Below are positions 48,665 to 58,624 of a DNA stretch of 64,000 nucleotides, in pieces. Each line of letters starts with the position of its first letter. Within the stretch, counting starts at the first letter, position 1. Position numbers and translations under genes: made by a program. The stretch is from Polyangium jinanense (GTDB taxonomy: Bacteria > Myxococcota > Polyangia > Polyangiales > Polyangiaceae), in NCBI RefSeq assembly GCF_028435365.1, contig NZ_JAGTJJ010000003.1:310001-374000 (forward strand), read 5' to 3'. Below the pieces are notes generated by a model. It made no database searches. It saw only the letters and a program-made list of their open reading frames with translations, and was not told where the DNA came from.

Positions 48665-49360
48665 TCAGAGCCCGCAAAAGATGCCGGGTCGCGACCGCTG
48701 CGAACGAAGGAGCCCTGCCTGAATCGCCCCGAGCCGGGCGCCTTGCGACTGAAGAAGGAGGCAAGCGGGCGTGTCGTGGACGATCACCGCGTGCTTGCCG
48801 AGCGCCTTCACGAATTGCACGGCCGTCTCGACCACGGTAGGCTGCGTCCGGTTCGTCACGGACACCTCGCAGAACCCGGCCAGCACCGGGGGGGCGAAGA
48901 AATGCAGTCCCACGAAGTTTTCACGTACGTCGAGGCGCGTCGAGAGCGTCCGGAGCAGCGCGGTCGGGGCCGTCGTGGCCAGAATGGCGCGACCGTGCGT
49001 GGCGCGCTCGGCTTGCGCGAGCAGGGTTTGTCGCGCTTTCCAGGCCGAATCGGTGGATTCGAGGACGAGGTCGGCGCTCGCCGCGGCGCTGATGTCCCCG
49101 GACGCACGGAACAGGTCGAGGGCGCGCTCGACGGCGTCCCGGTCGAGCCGGCCGCCATGGCGTTTGTCTTCGAGCGAGGAGGCCAATCGGCGGCGGGTCT
49201 CGGAGGCGCTGCCGGGCGTGGTTCGAATCATCGTGGCGAACAGGCCGGCGAGCAGGCAGGCCTCGATGACGCCGATGCTGCTCGCGGCTCCGCTGATGAT
49301 GGCCACGTCCGTGATCGCGCGGGCCGTCGCATCGCCGTTCGCGTTCTCCAGCGGCTCCAT
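48665..49360 (-). CDS. 3-hydroxyacyl-CoA dehydrogenase NAD-binding-domain protein
   Basis: 231 residues, resembling only the NAD-binding domain (PF02737) of 3-hydroxyacyl-CoA dehydrogenases: ISGAASSIGVIEACLLAGLF, SADLVLESTDSAWKARQTLL, ENFVGLHFFAPP and CEVSVTNRTQPTVVETAVQF. The dinucleotide loop is degenerate (family GxGxMGxGIA) and the C-terminal helical domain is absent. It may have lost activity. ATG 49360 has a GAGAGGGGGA ribosome-binding site; it is divergent from the DUF2400 gene. Confidence 0.7.
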   Translation of the reverse strand: MEPLENANGDATARAITDVAIISGAASSIGVIEACLLAGLFATMIRTTPGSASETRRRLASSLEDKRHGGRLDRDAVERALDLFRASGDISAAASADLVLESTDSAWKARQTLLAQAERATHGRAILATTAPTALLRTLSTRLDVRENFVGLHFFAPPVLAGFCEVSVTNRTQPTVVETAVQFVKALGKHAVIVHDTPACLLLQSQGARLGAIQAGLLRSQRSRPGIFCGL

Positions 49361-49521
49361 GGTCCCCCTCTCGAAATACCTCCGGAACGCCCGCGTCCGA
49401 GCGCCCGGGGTGGGATGTCGTATGGGTCCTACATGGGCACCGTCAATACGGCCGCGTTCGTCTGGGCCAGGCGGCATCGCGGGCGCAATCGGGGCGGTAC
49501 GTGCGTGCGAGGCGTAGGCGC

Positions 49522-50436
49522 ATGAGCCGCGGCGGATCGTCTGTGCGAGGGGTGGACGAGGCGCTCCGGCGCGCGCTCGACGACGTGCGCGCGCGTTGCG
49601 ACGTCGAGGCGCGCAAGGCGGCCGATCCGGTGCATTTCGTGCACCGGTATGCCCGCCGCGACGATCAGGAGATCGTGGCGATGATCGCGTCGGCGCTGGC
49701 GTTCGGCAACGTGAAGGCGCTTTGCGCGAAAATCGAGGATGCGCTCGCGCGGCTCGGCCCGCGTGTCGCGGCGATTGCCGACGATCCGGTGGCGGTGCGC
49801 GCGCGGCTCGCGGGGTTCCGGCATCGCGTGTATCGGGACGAGGATCTCGCGGGGCTCGTGATTGGCGCCCGCGCGGTGCAGCGCGCCCATGGCTCGCTCG
49901 GCAAAGCGCTCACGGACAAACTCGCGGCGACGGGCAATTTGCGGGAGGCGCTCGGGGCCTGGGTCCGCGAAATTCGGGAGCGGGGTGAGCTCGGCGCCGG
50001 CGCCGGGGGGCGGCGGGGCGCGGAGCATATCTTGCCGGATCCGAGCAAAGGCAGCGCCGTGAAGCGGATCCTGCTCCTCGTGCGGTGGATGGCGCGGCCG
50101 GCGGACGGGGTGGATCTCGGGTTATGGGACGTGCCGACGTCGCGGCTCATCATCCCCGTGGATACGCACATCCACAAGCTCTCGCGAAACCTCGGGCTCA
50201 CGGAACGCAAGTCGGCCGATTTCCGGGCGGCCGAGGAGATCACGGCCGCGCTCGCGCGGCTCGACCCCGACGATCCAGTGAAATACGATTTTTCCTTGTG
50301 CCACCTCGGCATGCTCCAGACGTGCCCGTCGAAGCGGGACCCGGATGCGTGCGAGGGATGCGGGGTCAAGCCAGTCTGCCGGCACTGGAGGCGTGACGAG
50401 ACGCTTGGTCGGCGCGGGACGCGACGTCGTTCGTAA
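49522..50436 (+). CDS. DUF2400/TIGR02757 protein with an endonuclease III-like Fe-S motif
   Basis: 304 residues. The whole-length pattern matches TIGR02757 (PHFVHRYARRDDQEIVAMIA-like opening; LGLWDVPTSRLIIPVDTHIHKLSRNLGL). Near the end are cysteines spaced C-x8-C-x2-C-x5-C, close to the C-x6-C-x2-C-x5-C of endonuclease III, and VDTH resembles that enzyme's catalytic-Asp segment VDTHIFR. This suggests a 4Fe-4S HhH-GPD relative; the HhH Lys motif is not obvious. ATG 49522 preferred over the upstream GTG 49501. Confidence 0.8.
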   Translation: MSRGGSSVRGVDEALRRALDDVRARCDVEARKAADPVHFVHRYARRDDQEIVAMIASALAFGNVKALCAKIEDALARLGPRVAAIADDPVAVRARLAGFRHRVYRDEDLAGLVIGARAVQRAHGSLGKALTDKLAATGNLREALGAWVREIRERGELGAGAGGRRGAEHILPDPSKGSAVKRILLLVRWMARPADGVDLGLWDVPTSRLIIPVDTHIHKLSRNLGLTERKSADFRAAEEITAALARLDPDDPVKYDFSLCHLGMLQTCPSKRDPDACEGCGVKPVCRHWRRDETLGRRGTRRRS

Positions 50437-50460
50437 ATCGATCCAAGCCGGACGAATCTG

Positions 50461-50492
50461 TATACAATGCGTCCTTCCCGCATCCAAGGAGG
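50461..50492 (+). promoter_or_regulatory. -10-like element and strong ribosome-binding site before the glycosidase-like gene
   Basis: TATACAAT (50461-50468) is a good -10 candidate without an evident -35. AAGGAGG (50486-50492) lies 8 bases before ATG 50501. Confidence 0.4.
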
Positions 50493-50500
50493 GACTTTCC

Positions 50501-52087
50501 ATGCTTCGATTCATTCGCCCTGCATTCGCAACCGCATTCATTTTTTGCACCCTCGCTGCCTGCTCGGGCGGCGGAAGCGGCGACGACGGCTCCGGCGCCT
50601 CGGGCGCGTCCGGGGGCTCGGGCGGCGCGGGCGCGTCGGGCGGCTCGGGCTCGGCCTCGGGCGGCGGTGGAACGGGCGGATCCGGGGGCGGGGGCGCGCT
50701 TGGCGGGCCGTTCCGGTATGGCATCAATTATGGATTTCCGAACCCTGGCTGGAACGATCAGGACCTCGCCTTCCCCTCGCACGAGGCGGGCGCGAACAGC
50801 GCGCGCCTGAAGCTTTCCGAGGGGCACCTCGAGACGTGGGGCTACGACATCGAGGTCGGGGACATGCAAGGGTACGGGTCGCTCGGAATGGGCGAGCACG
50901 TGGCGTTCCTCGGCGCGCCCACGGCCGAGCACTCGACGGCGCCGGAGGGCATTCCGAGCTGGGAGCTCGAGCATTACATCCCGAAGAACCTGTACGAGCC
51001 CGTCTTCGACGAGGATGGGTCGATCAACCCGAACAATTACTGGGGCGCGTACGTGTACCAGACCGTGACGACGTACAAGCCCTGGGTGCGGGTGTGGGAG
51101 GTGTGGAACGAGCCGGACTGGGTCTCCGATTGGCAGGTCACGCAGACGTGGGAGACGGAACCGCCGACGAAGGAGCATCTCGTGCGCTTCGGCGGGTCGA
51201 TCTACGATTACGTGCGCATGCTGCGCGTGAGCTTCGAGGCGGCGAAGAAGGCCGATCCCGAGGCGCGGATCGCGCTCGGCGGGATCGGATATCCGAGCTT
51301 CCTCTCGGCCGTGCTGCGCTACACGGACAACCCCTCGGGTGGTGCCGTGACGAACGACTATCCGAAGACGGGCAGCGCGTATTTCGACGTCGTGAGTTTT
51401 CATTATTATCCTGTCTTCGGGCCCGGCGGCTCGGACGAGGGCGTCACGGGGTTCTTGAACCTAAAGTCGGAGCTCGAAAAGAAACTCACGGCCGCGGGCG
51501 TGACGGGCAAGGGCTGGATCGTGACCGAGACCGGCGCGCCGCACGTGTCCGTGGGCGGCGCCCCGGGCGGGCCCGAATACGCGCCGAATTACCTGGTCAA
51601 GGTCATGACGGCCGCGCAGACGGTGGGGATCGACCGGATCGATTGGTTCTGCCTGTCCGATGGAAAGGCCGTCGGGGAGAGCACCAATGCATTCGATTAC
51701 ATGGGCCTTTACGTGGACGTGTCGAAGCTCGGGCAAACGAGCGAGGCCGTGCGCACCGAGGCCGGCCGCGCGTACCGGACGCTCGGCAAGCTCCTCGAAG
51801 GCGCGCTGTTCGACCAGGCGGGCACGACAGCGCTGGGTTTGTCCGATGCGATCGGCGGCGCCGCCTTCCGTTTGCCCGACATGCGTCGCGCGCTCGTGCT
51901 CTGGGCCCGAACGTCGGGCGGAAGTGAGTCCGCGAGCGCATCGTATTCGCTCGCCGCGGAGGGCGCGTACGAGTCGTACGGGCTCGATTTCAGCGACTCT
52001 GGCGCGGTGGAGACGCTCACCCCCGAGGGCGGAAAGATCACGCTCACGCTCGGCGGCGCGCCGCGGATCTACGTGCAGAAGCCCTGA
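50501..52087 (+). CDS. Glycoside hydrolase-like lipoprotein (clan GH-A fold)
   Basis: 528 residues. Lipoprotein signal (LAACSGG), then a Gly/Ser linker (about 22-67), then a TIM-barrel-like catalytic region. GH-A markers are RVWEVWNEPDW (acid/base Glu after Asn) and GWIVTETGAPH (candidate nucleophile Glu), with FDVVSFHYYP between them. A C-terminal beta-sandwich (about 430-528) resembles the accessory domain of GH30/GH39/GH79-type enzymes. It is probably anchored outside the cell to cut polysaccharide; substrate unknown. Its TGA abuts the metallophosphoesterase stop. Confidence 0.75.
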   Translation: MLRFIRPAFATAFIFCTLAACSGGGSGDDGSGASGASGGSGGAGASGGSGSASGGGGTGGSGGGGALGGPFRYGINYGFPNPGWNDQDLAFPSHEAGANSARLKLSEGHLETWGYDIEVGDMQGYGSLGMGEHVAFLGAPTAEHSTAPEGIPSWELEHYIPKNLYEPVFDEDGSINPNNYWGAYVYQTVTTYKPWVRVWEVWNEPDWVSDWQVTQTWETEPPTKEHLVRFGGSIYDYVRMLRVSFEAAKKADPEARIALGGIGYPSFLSAVLRYTDNPSGGAVTNDYPKTGSAYFDVVSFHYYPVFGPGGSDEGVTGFLNLKSELEKKLTAAGVTGKGWIVTETGAPHVSVGGAPGGPEYAPNYLVKVMTAAQTVGIDRIDWFCLSDGKAVGESTNAFDYMGLYVDVSKLGQTSEAVRTEAGRAYRTLGKLLEGALFDQAGTTALGLSDAIGGAAFRLPDMRRALVLWARTSGGSESASASYSLAAEGAYESYGLDFSDSGAVETLTPEGGKITLTLGGAPRIYVQKP

Positions 52088-52996
52088 TCAGCCGGGCCAA
52101 TCGAGGCGAAATCGATCCATCGGCGAAACGTGCGGCGCGCCCTTGGCCAGGCCGAGGGCGCGCACGTCGAGGCCGGTTTCGTCCGGGGCGAGGGTCAGGA
52201 AGTGAAAATCGCGAATCGAGGGGCCGTCGAAGAGATCGCGGAACGTCTGCCGCTCCTTCGGGAGGAGCCGATGCCGCGGCCCTCCGCCGCCGCCGCAGAC
52301 GACGAAATGGCGGCCCTCCCGGACGAAATGCTCGTAGGCGTGCACGTGCCCCGAGAGCATCAAAACGGTCTTTCGGGAACGTAGAAACGAGGGGACGAAC
52401 GAGCGCTGGGTGAGGGCCGAAGGCCCGGTGACGGTGCCGTTCGTGAACGGCGGGTGGTGAACGAGCACGAGAATGCCCCGCACGTCCGGATCGGCGTCGA
52501 GATCGGCGAGGGTTTTGTGGTACCAACGGGATTGTTCGTCCCATTGGGATGACGGGAGGAAAAACCGGTTCGAATCGAGTGCGACGATGCCGAGCGGCCC
52601 GAGGCGCGTCGTGTAGAATCGGCGTCCTCCGAGCCGGGGGAACCGCGCGAAGTAATGGCGGAGGCCCCGCGGCCCGATCGACCAGCAATCGTGGTTGCCG
52701 AGGATCGGCAAGAGCTCGACGCCCGCGGTGCGGAGCGGCTCGACCAGTCGATCGAAAAAGGCCCAGGCCCGGGACGAGGCGCCGAGGAAGACGTGATCGC
52801 CGAGCAGGAGCAGGGCGTCGGGGCGTGCCGCCGCGAGCGCCGCCATGATGCCCGTCCGCTCGGCGTCGTTTTGCTCGGCGAGCAGGAAGAGACGCTCGAC
52901 GAGGGCCGTGCGTTGCAGATCGGAGACGACCGCGACGCGCCCACCTTCGGGAAAAGGGGTGACGATCGAGGTCGAGCGTGTGGTGGCGGCGGTCAT
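52088..52996 (-). CDS. Calcineurin-like metallophosphoesterase
   Basis: 302 residues, cytoplasmic. Metal-binding motifs in order: SDLQR (motif 1, DxH in most members, here Gln), LLGDHVF, LGNHD, LVHHPPF and GHVHAYEHF. The layout is that of purple-acid/UDP-sugar-type phosphoesterases; the Gln in motif 1 could alter metal choice. A long loop (GGRRFYTTRLGPLG) is typical. ATG 52996. Convergent and abutting with the glycosidase-like gene; its upstream region faces the EI24 gene. Confidence 0.82.
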   Translation of the reverse strand: MTAATTRSTSIVTPFPEGGRVAVVSDLQRTALVERLFLLAEQNDAERTGIMAALAAARPDALLLLGDHVFLGASSRAWAFFDRLVEPLRTAGVELLPILGNHDCWSIGPRGLRHYFARFPRLGGRRFYTTRLGPLGIVALDSNRFFLPSSQWDEQSRWYHKTLADLDADPDVRGILVLVHHPPFTNGTVTGPSALTQRSFVPSFLRSRKTVLMLSGHVHAYEHFVREGRHFVVCGGGGGPRHRLLPKERQTFRDLFDGPSIRDFHFLTLAPDETGLDVRALGLAKGAPHVSPMDRFRLDWPG

Positions 52997-53077
52997 GGGC
53001 GAGGGAAGGGATCCTAGCGTGCTTCTTGCGCGGAAGACGTTGACCGGATGCCCGCGCGCTGGAACGTTCGTAGCCGA

Positions 53078-53908
53078 ATGATCACCCCCGATGCGTCCCC
53101 CGGCGTCCCCGTCGCTCCCGGTCCGAGCCCGTCCGCGGCCCTCGCGCCGCTCGAACGCCCCGGCTTCGTCGCGGGACTCAAGGCCGTGCTCGGCGGCTAC
53201 GGCTACCTCTTCCGCACGCCGGACATCTGGCCGCTCGCGATCGTCCCCACGGGCATCGCGCTCGTGCTCACGGCCGTGCTCGGCTTCGCGGGCGTACAAC
53301 TCGCGCCGGCGCTCGTCGCGTTGATCGTGAAGGAGCCCGGGACGGGCGCGCTCTGGGCCGTGCTCACTGTGCTGCTGAAGGTCCTCTCGATCGTGGTGAT
53401 GCTCGTGGCCGCGCTCGCCACCTCGTTCGCGCTCGCGAAGCCGCTCGCCGGGCCTGCGCTCGAGCGGATGGTGCGGCGCGCCTCGGCCGATCTCGGCGCG
53501 CCGCCGTGGCCCGAGGTCCCCTTTTTCGTGGACATGTGGCGCGCGCTCCAGTCGTCGCTCGTGGCGCTCGCGTTCACCGCGCCGATCCTCATCGTGCTCG
53601 GCGTCCTGAGCTTTTTCTTCGCGCCGGTGAGCGTCGTCGCGTTCCCGCTCCAGCTCGCGATCACGGCGCTCGCGGGGGCGTGGGACCTCTGCGACTGCCC
53701 GCTCTCGATCCGCGGCGTACCCGTGGGCGCGCGCATCCATTTCGTGCGCCGCAACATCGGCGCCGTGATGGGCTTCGGCCTGGGGCTCGCACTGCTCTCG
53801 TTCTTGCCGTGCGCGCTGCTCATCGTGCTGCCGGCCGGCGTCCTCGGCGCGGCGCGGCTCGTCGTCATACTCGAACAGCACGAGGCCGCGGGGCAGCAGC
53901 CGCGCTGA
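53078..53908 (+). CDS. EI24-domain membrane protein (CysZ-like)
   Basis: 276 residues with a Pro/Ala-rich start and about six hydrophobic segments (53-90, 100-125, 165-195, 205-225, 235-265). The EI24/CysZ pattern is seen in LKAVLGGYGYLFRTPDIWPLA and in the short CDCPLSIRGVPVGARIHFVRRN motif before the last helices. CysZ members move sulfate; others are unassigned. ATG 53078 is used; ATG 53048 would add ten residues. It is upstream of hemE with a 59-base gap. Confidence 0.72.
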   Translation: MITPDASPGVPVAPGPSPSAALAPLERPGFVAGLKAVLGGYGYLFRTPDIWPLAIVPTGIALVLTAVLGFAGVQLAPALVALIVKEPGTGALWAVLTVLLKVLSIVVMLVAALATSFALAKPLAGPALERMVRRASADLGAPPWPEVPFFVDMWRALQSSLVALAFTAPILIVLGVLSFFFAPVSVVAFPLQLAITALAGAWDLCDCPLSIRGVPVGARIHFVRRNIGAVMGFGLGLALLSFLPCALLIVLPAGVLGAARLVVILEQHEAAGQQPR

Positions 53909-53967
53909 GCTTCGCGAGAGGCGCTTCGTCGTTGCCACGGGCGGGGCCCGAGGTCACTGTTCGGGCC

Positions 53968-55002
53968 ATGTTCGATCGGTTTTTGCGCGCCTGCCGCCGC
54001 GAGGTGACGGACGTCACGCCCGTCTGGTTCATGCGACAGGCCGGCCGCTACATGGCGGAGTACCGCGCGCTTCGGGAAAAACACACGCTGCTCGAGATCT
54101 GCAAGACGCCGGAGCTCGCGCTCGAGGTCACGCTGCAGCCGCTGCGGCTCGGCGTCGACGCCGCCATCCTGTTCGCGGACATCCTCCTGCCGCTCGAACC
54201 GATGGGCGCGCCGTTCTCGTTCGAGAAGGGCGAAGGGCCCGTGATCCACGCGCCGGTGCGCGATCGCGCGGACATCGATCGGATGCGCGTCTTCGAGCCG
54301 GAAGAAGGGCTCGGCTACGTGCTCGAAGCGATTCGCCTGATCCGGCGCGAGCTCGACGGCAAGACGCCGCTCATCGGCTTCGCGGGCGCGCCGTTCACGA
54401 TGGCGAGTTACCTCGTCGAGGGCGGCAAATCGTCGGACTATTTCCGCACGAAGCAGCTCATGTGGGGCGATCCGGAGTCGTTCTCGCTGCTCATGAGCAA
54501 GATCTCCGAGGTCGTGCGGCGCTACCTGCATGCGCAGGTCGAGGCCGGCGCGCAGGCGGTGCAGCTCTTCGACTCGTGGATCGGCGCGCTCTCGCCCGAG
54601 GACTACCGGACGCACGTGGCGCCGCACGTGAAGAACATCCTGCAAAGCATCGAGAAGACGGGCGTGCCGGTGATCCACTTCGGCACGAACACGTCGACGC
54701 TGCTCGAAGCGCAGCGCGATTGTGGCGGGACGGTGATCGGCGTCGACTGGCGTTTGCCGCTCGGCGAGGCGTGGAAGCGCATCGGCTACGATCACGCGAT
54801 CCAGGGCAACCTCGATCCGCTCCTGCTCTGTGCCCCGCGCGACGTGGCCGCGGCGCGCGCGCGGATCGTGCTCGCGGAGGCCGCCGGCAGGCCGGGACAC
54901 ATCTTCAACCTGGGGCACGGGATCGTGCCGCAGACGCCCGTCGACAACGTGAAGGCACTCGTCGACGTGATCCACGCTTATCGGCACGAGGGCGCGGCGT
55001 GA
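53968..55002 (+). CDS. hemE: Uroporphyrinogen decarboxylase
   Basis: Converts uroporphyrinogen III to coproporphyrinogen III in heme biosynthesis. 344 residues, normal length. N-terminal signature PVWFMRQAGRYMAEYR, then ILFADILLPLEPMG and GKTPLIGFAGAPFTMASYLVEGG, with HIFNLGHGIVPQTP near the end. ATG 53968. Its stop overlaps the GTG of hemG, so two heme enzymes are translationally coupled. Confidence 0.97.
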   Translation: MFDRFLRACRREVTDVTPVWFMRQAGRYMAEYRALREKHTLLEICKTPELALEVTLQPLRLGVDAAILFADILLPLEPMGAPFSFEKGEGPVIHAPVRDRADIDRMRVFEPEEGLGYVLEAIRLIRRELDGKTPLIGFAGAPFTMASYLVEGGKSSDYFRTKQLMWGDPESFSLLMSKISEVVRRYLHAQVEAGAQAVQLFDSWIGALSPEDYRTHVAPHVKNILQSIEKTGVPVIHFGTNTSTLLEAQRDCGGTVIGVDWRLPLGEAWKRIGYDHAIQGNLDPLLLCAPRDVAAARARIVLAEAAGRPGHIFNLGHGIVPQTPVDNVKALVDVIHAYRHEGAA

Positions 55003-56435
55003 GCGTTCGCCGCGTCGTCGTGGTCGGCGGCGGCATCACGGGCCTCGTCGTCGCCTACCGCTTGCTCGCCGCGCAAAAAGGCCAGCGGTTCGAGGTCACG
55101 CTGCTCGAATCGCGGGCGCGGCTCGGCGGCAACATTCAGACCGAGCGCGAAGGCGGATTCGTGATCGACGGCGGGCCCGACTCGTTCGTCGTCGCCAAGC
55201 CCTTCGCCACGGATCTCTGCAAGGAGCTCGGGCTCGGCGAGCGGCTGATCGGTACGACACCGAAGAATCGCCGCGTCTACATCCCGCGCCGCGGCGCGCT
55301 GCACACGATGCCCGAGGGCCTCGTGCTCGCGGTGCCCACGCGCTTTTTGCCGTTCGCGCGGACGCCGCTCTTCAGCCTGACGGGCAAGGCCCGCATGGCG
55401 CTTGACCTCGTCCTGCCGCAGCGCCCGAAGGAGAAAGGCGACGAGTCGATCGGGAGTTTTTTGCGCAGGCGGCTCGGCCCAGAGGCGCTCGACGTGCTCG
55501 GTGAGCCGCTGCTCGGCGGCATCTACGCGGGCGATGTCGACCTGCTCAGCATCCGCAGCACCTTCCCGCAGCTCGCCGACCTCGAAGATCGCCACGGCAG
55601 CCTGATCCGCGGCGCGCTCGCCGAGCGCCGGAAAAAGCCCGCGACGAAGGGACCACCGCCGAGCCCGTTCCATTCGCTGCTCGGTGGCATGGGCGAGCTC
55701 ATCGAAGCGCTCGCCCGGCGCATCGAGAAGGCGGGCGGCGACATTCGCGTGGGCGCGCCCGTCGTATCGGTCGAGCGATCGAGCGGCGCGGAATCGAATG
55801 CTCCGGCGCGCTGGGTCGTGCGGTACGGGGCGCGAGACGGGCAAACCGAGTCGATCGAGGCCGACGACGTGGTGATGGCGGCGCCCGCGCACGCCGCCGC
55901 GAGTGCGCTCGGGCCCCTCGACGCGGAGCTCGGCGCGCTTCTTCGCGGCATTCCGTACCTCTCGACGGGCACCGTCGTCCTTGCGTACGCGCGGCCTGAC
56001 GTCCCGCACCCGCTCGACGCGGTGGGCGTCGTGATCCCCAAGGATGAGCGGCGTCGCATCCTCGCGGCGACGTTCATTTCCAGCAAGTGGGCGGGTCGCG
56101 CCCCGCAGGATGCGGCCCTCGTGCGCGTCTTCGTGGGTGGGCATCGGGATCCTGGCGCGCTCGCGACGAGCGATGAATCCCTCGTCTCGCTCGCGCGTGA
56201 GGAGCTCGGCTCGCTCATCGGCGTCCGCGCCGCGCCCATGCTCGCGCGTGTTTTTCGGTACGAGCAGGCGAACGCGCAGCCGATCGTGGGGCATGCGGCG
56301 CGGGTGCGGCGCATTCGCGACATCGCGCGCAGGCTCCCCGGCGTGCACTTTGCGGGTGCCGCGTTCGACGGCGTCGGCATCCCCGACTGCGTACGGCAGG
56401 CGAACGAGGCCGCGGAGGCCGTCGCGGCCCGCTGA
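54999..56435 (+). CDS. hemG: Protoporphyrinogen oxidase (HemY/HemG type)
   Basis: FAD enzyme making protoporphyrin IX (or coproporphyrin III in some lineages). 478 residues. FAD-binding VVVVGGGITGLVVAYRLL and LLESRARLGGNIQTE at the N-terminus, GPDSFVVAKP next, and a C-terminal FAD contact FAGAAFDGVGIPDCVRQ. GTG 54999 overlaps the hemE stop (GTGA). It lacks long membrane helices and is probably peripheral. The oxygen-dependent type fits an aerobic host. Confidence 0.95.
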   Translation: MSVRRVVVVGGGITGLVVAYRLLAAQKGQRFEVTLLESRARLGGNIQTEREGGFVIDGGPDSFVVAKPFATDLCKELGLGERLIGTTPKNRRVYIPRRGALHTMPEGLVLAVPTRFLPFARTPLFSLTGKARMALDLVLPQRPKEKGDESIGSFLRRRLGPEALDVLGEPLLGGIYAGDVDLLSIRSTFPQLADLEDRHGSLIRGALAERRKKPATKGPPPSPFHSLLGGMGELIEALARRIEKAGGDIRVGAPVVSVERSSGAESNAPARWVVRYGARDGQTESIEADDVVMAAPAHAAASALGPLDAELGALLRGIPYLSTGTVVLAYARPDVPHPLDAVGVVIPKDERRRILAATFISSKWAGRAPQDAALVRVFVGGHRDPGALATSDESLVSLAREELGSLIGVRAAPMLARVFRYEQANAQPIVGHAARVRRIRDIARRLPGVHFAGAAFDGVGIPDCVRQANEAAEAVAAR

Positions 56436-56464
56436 ATTTTGCCTATACTCCGGAGCGCGCGGAG

Positions 56465-57316
56465 ATGTGCGAGCTACTCGGGATGGAGTGCAACGTCCCC
56501 ACGGACATCGTCTTCTCGTTTTCTGGCTTGTGCCAGCGAGGCGGCAAGACGGGCCCGCATGCGGACGGCTGGGGCCTATCGTTTTACGAGGGGTACGCCG
56601 CGCGCGTCTTCCTCGAACCCACGCCGGCGGCCGAGAGCCCGCTTGCGCGGTTCCTCTCGCAAAACCCGATCAAGACGATGCTGGCGATCGGCCACGTCCG
56701 CAAGCGTACGCGCGGGCCCACGAGCCTCGCGAACACGCACCCGTTCGCGCGTGAGCTCTGGGGCCGGCACTGGGTCTTCGCGCACAACGGCACGCTCCCG
56801 CGCGTGCGGCAGCGCAAGCTTGGCCGCTTCACTCCGATCGGCACGACCGACAGCGAGTACGCTTTCTGCGTCCTGCTCGAAGAGCTCCGACGCACCTTCG
56901 ACGATTATCCGCGCAGGCCGAGCGAGCTCTGGCAGGTCGTGGCGAACGTCGGCGCGCGTCTCGCGAAAGATGGCACGTTCAACTTCCTGCTCGGTGACGG
57001 ACGGCACCTGTTTGCCCGGTGCGGCACGCGGCTCTGCTACATCATCCGGCAGGCCCCTTTTGGCCTCGCGCACCTTGCCGACGACGATCTCGCGGTCGAC
57101 TTTTCGGCCGTGACCACGCCGCGCGATCGCGTGGCCGTCGTGGCGACGGCGCCGCTCACGAAGAACGAGACGTGGACGCAGGGCAAACCCGGCGAGATGT
57201 GGGTCTTCGATCATGGCCGGCTGCTCGCGACGTTACCGTCGGGCGCTCCGGATCGACGGCCTGCGCGGGCGTCCCGGGAGCCACGCGCGACCGCGGCGCG
57301 AGGCCTCACGGCTTGA
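56465..57316 (+). CDS. Class II glutamine amidotransferase (YafJ/EgtC-like)
   Basis: 283 residues. The N-terminal nucleophile Cys2 (MCELLGMECN) is exposed after Met removal. HADGWGLSFYEG, IGHVRKRTRGPTSLANTHPF, WVFAHNGTLP and the Asp in TDSEYAFC are typical of the Ntn glutaminase domain. No synthase domain is attached, as in YafJ and EgtC. The C-terminus is Arg/Ala-rich. ATG 56465 with GGAG close upstream. No ergothioneine genes adjoin it, so its partner is unknown. Confidence 0.85.
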   Translation: MCELLGMECNVPTDIVFSFSGLCQRGGKTGPHADGWGLSFYEGYAARVFLEPTPAAESPLARFLSQNPIKTMLAIGHVRKRTRGPTSLANTHPFARELWGRHWVFAHNGTLPRVRQRKLGRFTPIGTTDSEYAFCVLLEELRRTFDDYPRRPSELWQVVANVGARLAKDGTFNFLLGDGRHLFARCGTRLCYIIRQAPFGLAHLADDDLAVDFSAVTTPRDRVAVVATAPLTKNETWTQGKPGEMWVFDHGRLLATLPSGAPDRRPARASREPRATAARGLTA

Positions 57317-57638
57317 CGTACTTCGCGACGTCCCGAGCGCACGAGTCCGTCGCTGCTGTCCCGAGCGGGCACCTTGCATTCGTACAATCGTCGCACAACA
57401 ATGATGCAAATCTCGCCGTGGTAGCACTTGGGCAACCGGGCTTCCGCGACGAGACGTGATGAGGACGAAACCCAGTAATCGAATTCACCTTGACGCCTGC
57501 GCGGGGGGATGGATACGCTGAAGCTGGAAGACTGGCTGGATCCGGGTGATTGAGCTTGGAAAGGGCGTCTTTCGAGGGGCCCAGCTTCGATTGCTTGTCG
57601 ACGAGACCGAAGTAGCAGGCAGACCGGGCTGAAACCGC
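57317..57638. other. Intergenic region upstream of the FHA-GGDEF gene
   Basis: 322 bases without a well-supported gene. TTGACG at 57490-57495 followed 17 bases later by ATACGC is a weak promoter candidate for the plus strand. On the minus strand a frame ending at 57306 has a Cys-rich tail (LLCDDCTNARCPLG) but mixed third-position usage. Confidence 0.5.
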
Positions 57639-58544
<906 letters not shown>

Positions 58545-58624
58545 CCCCCAGGGTCCCTCGGTCCCCCGGGGGACGCTTGTGTCCACGCCTGCCCGCCACG
58601 CTCGTGCGTGCTAGTTGAAACGAC

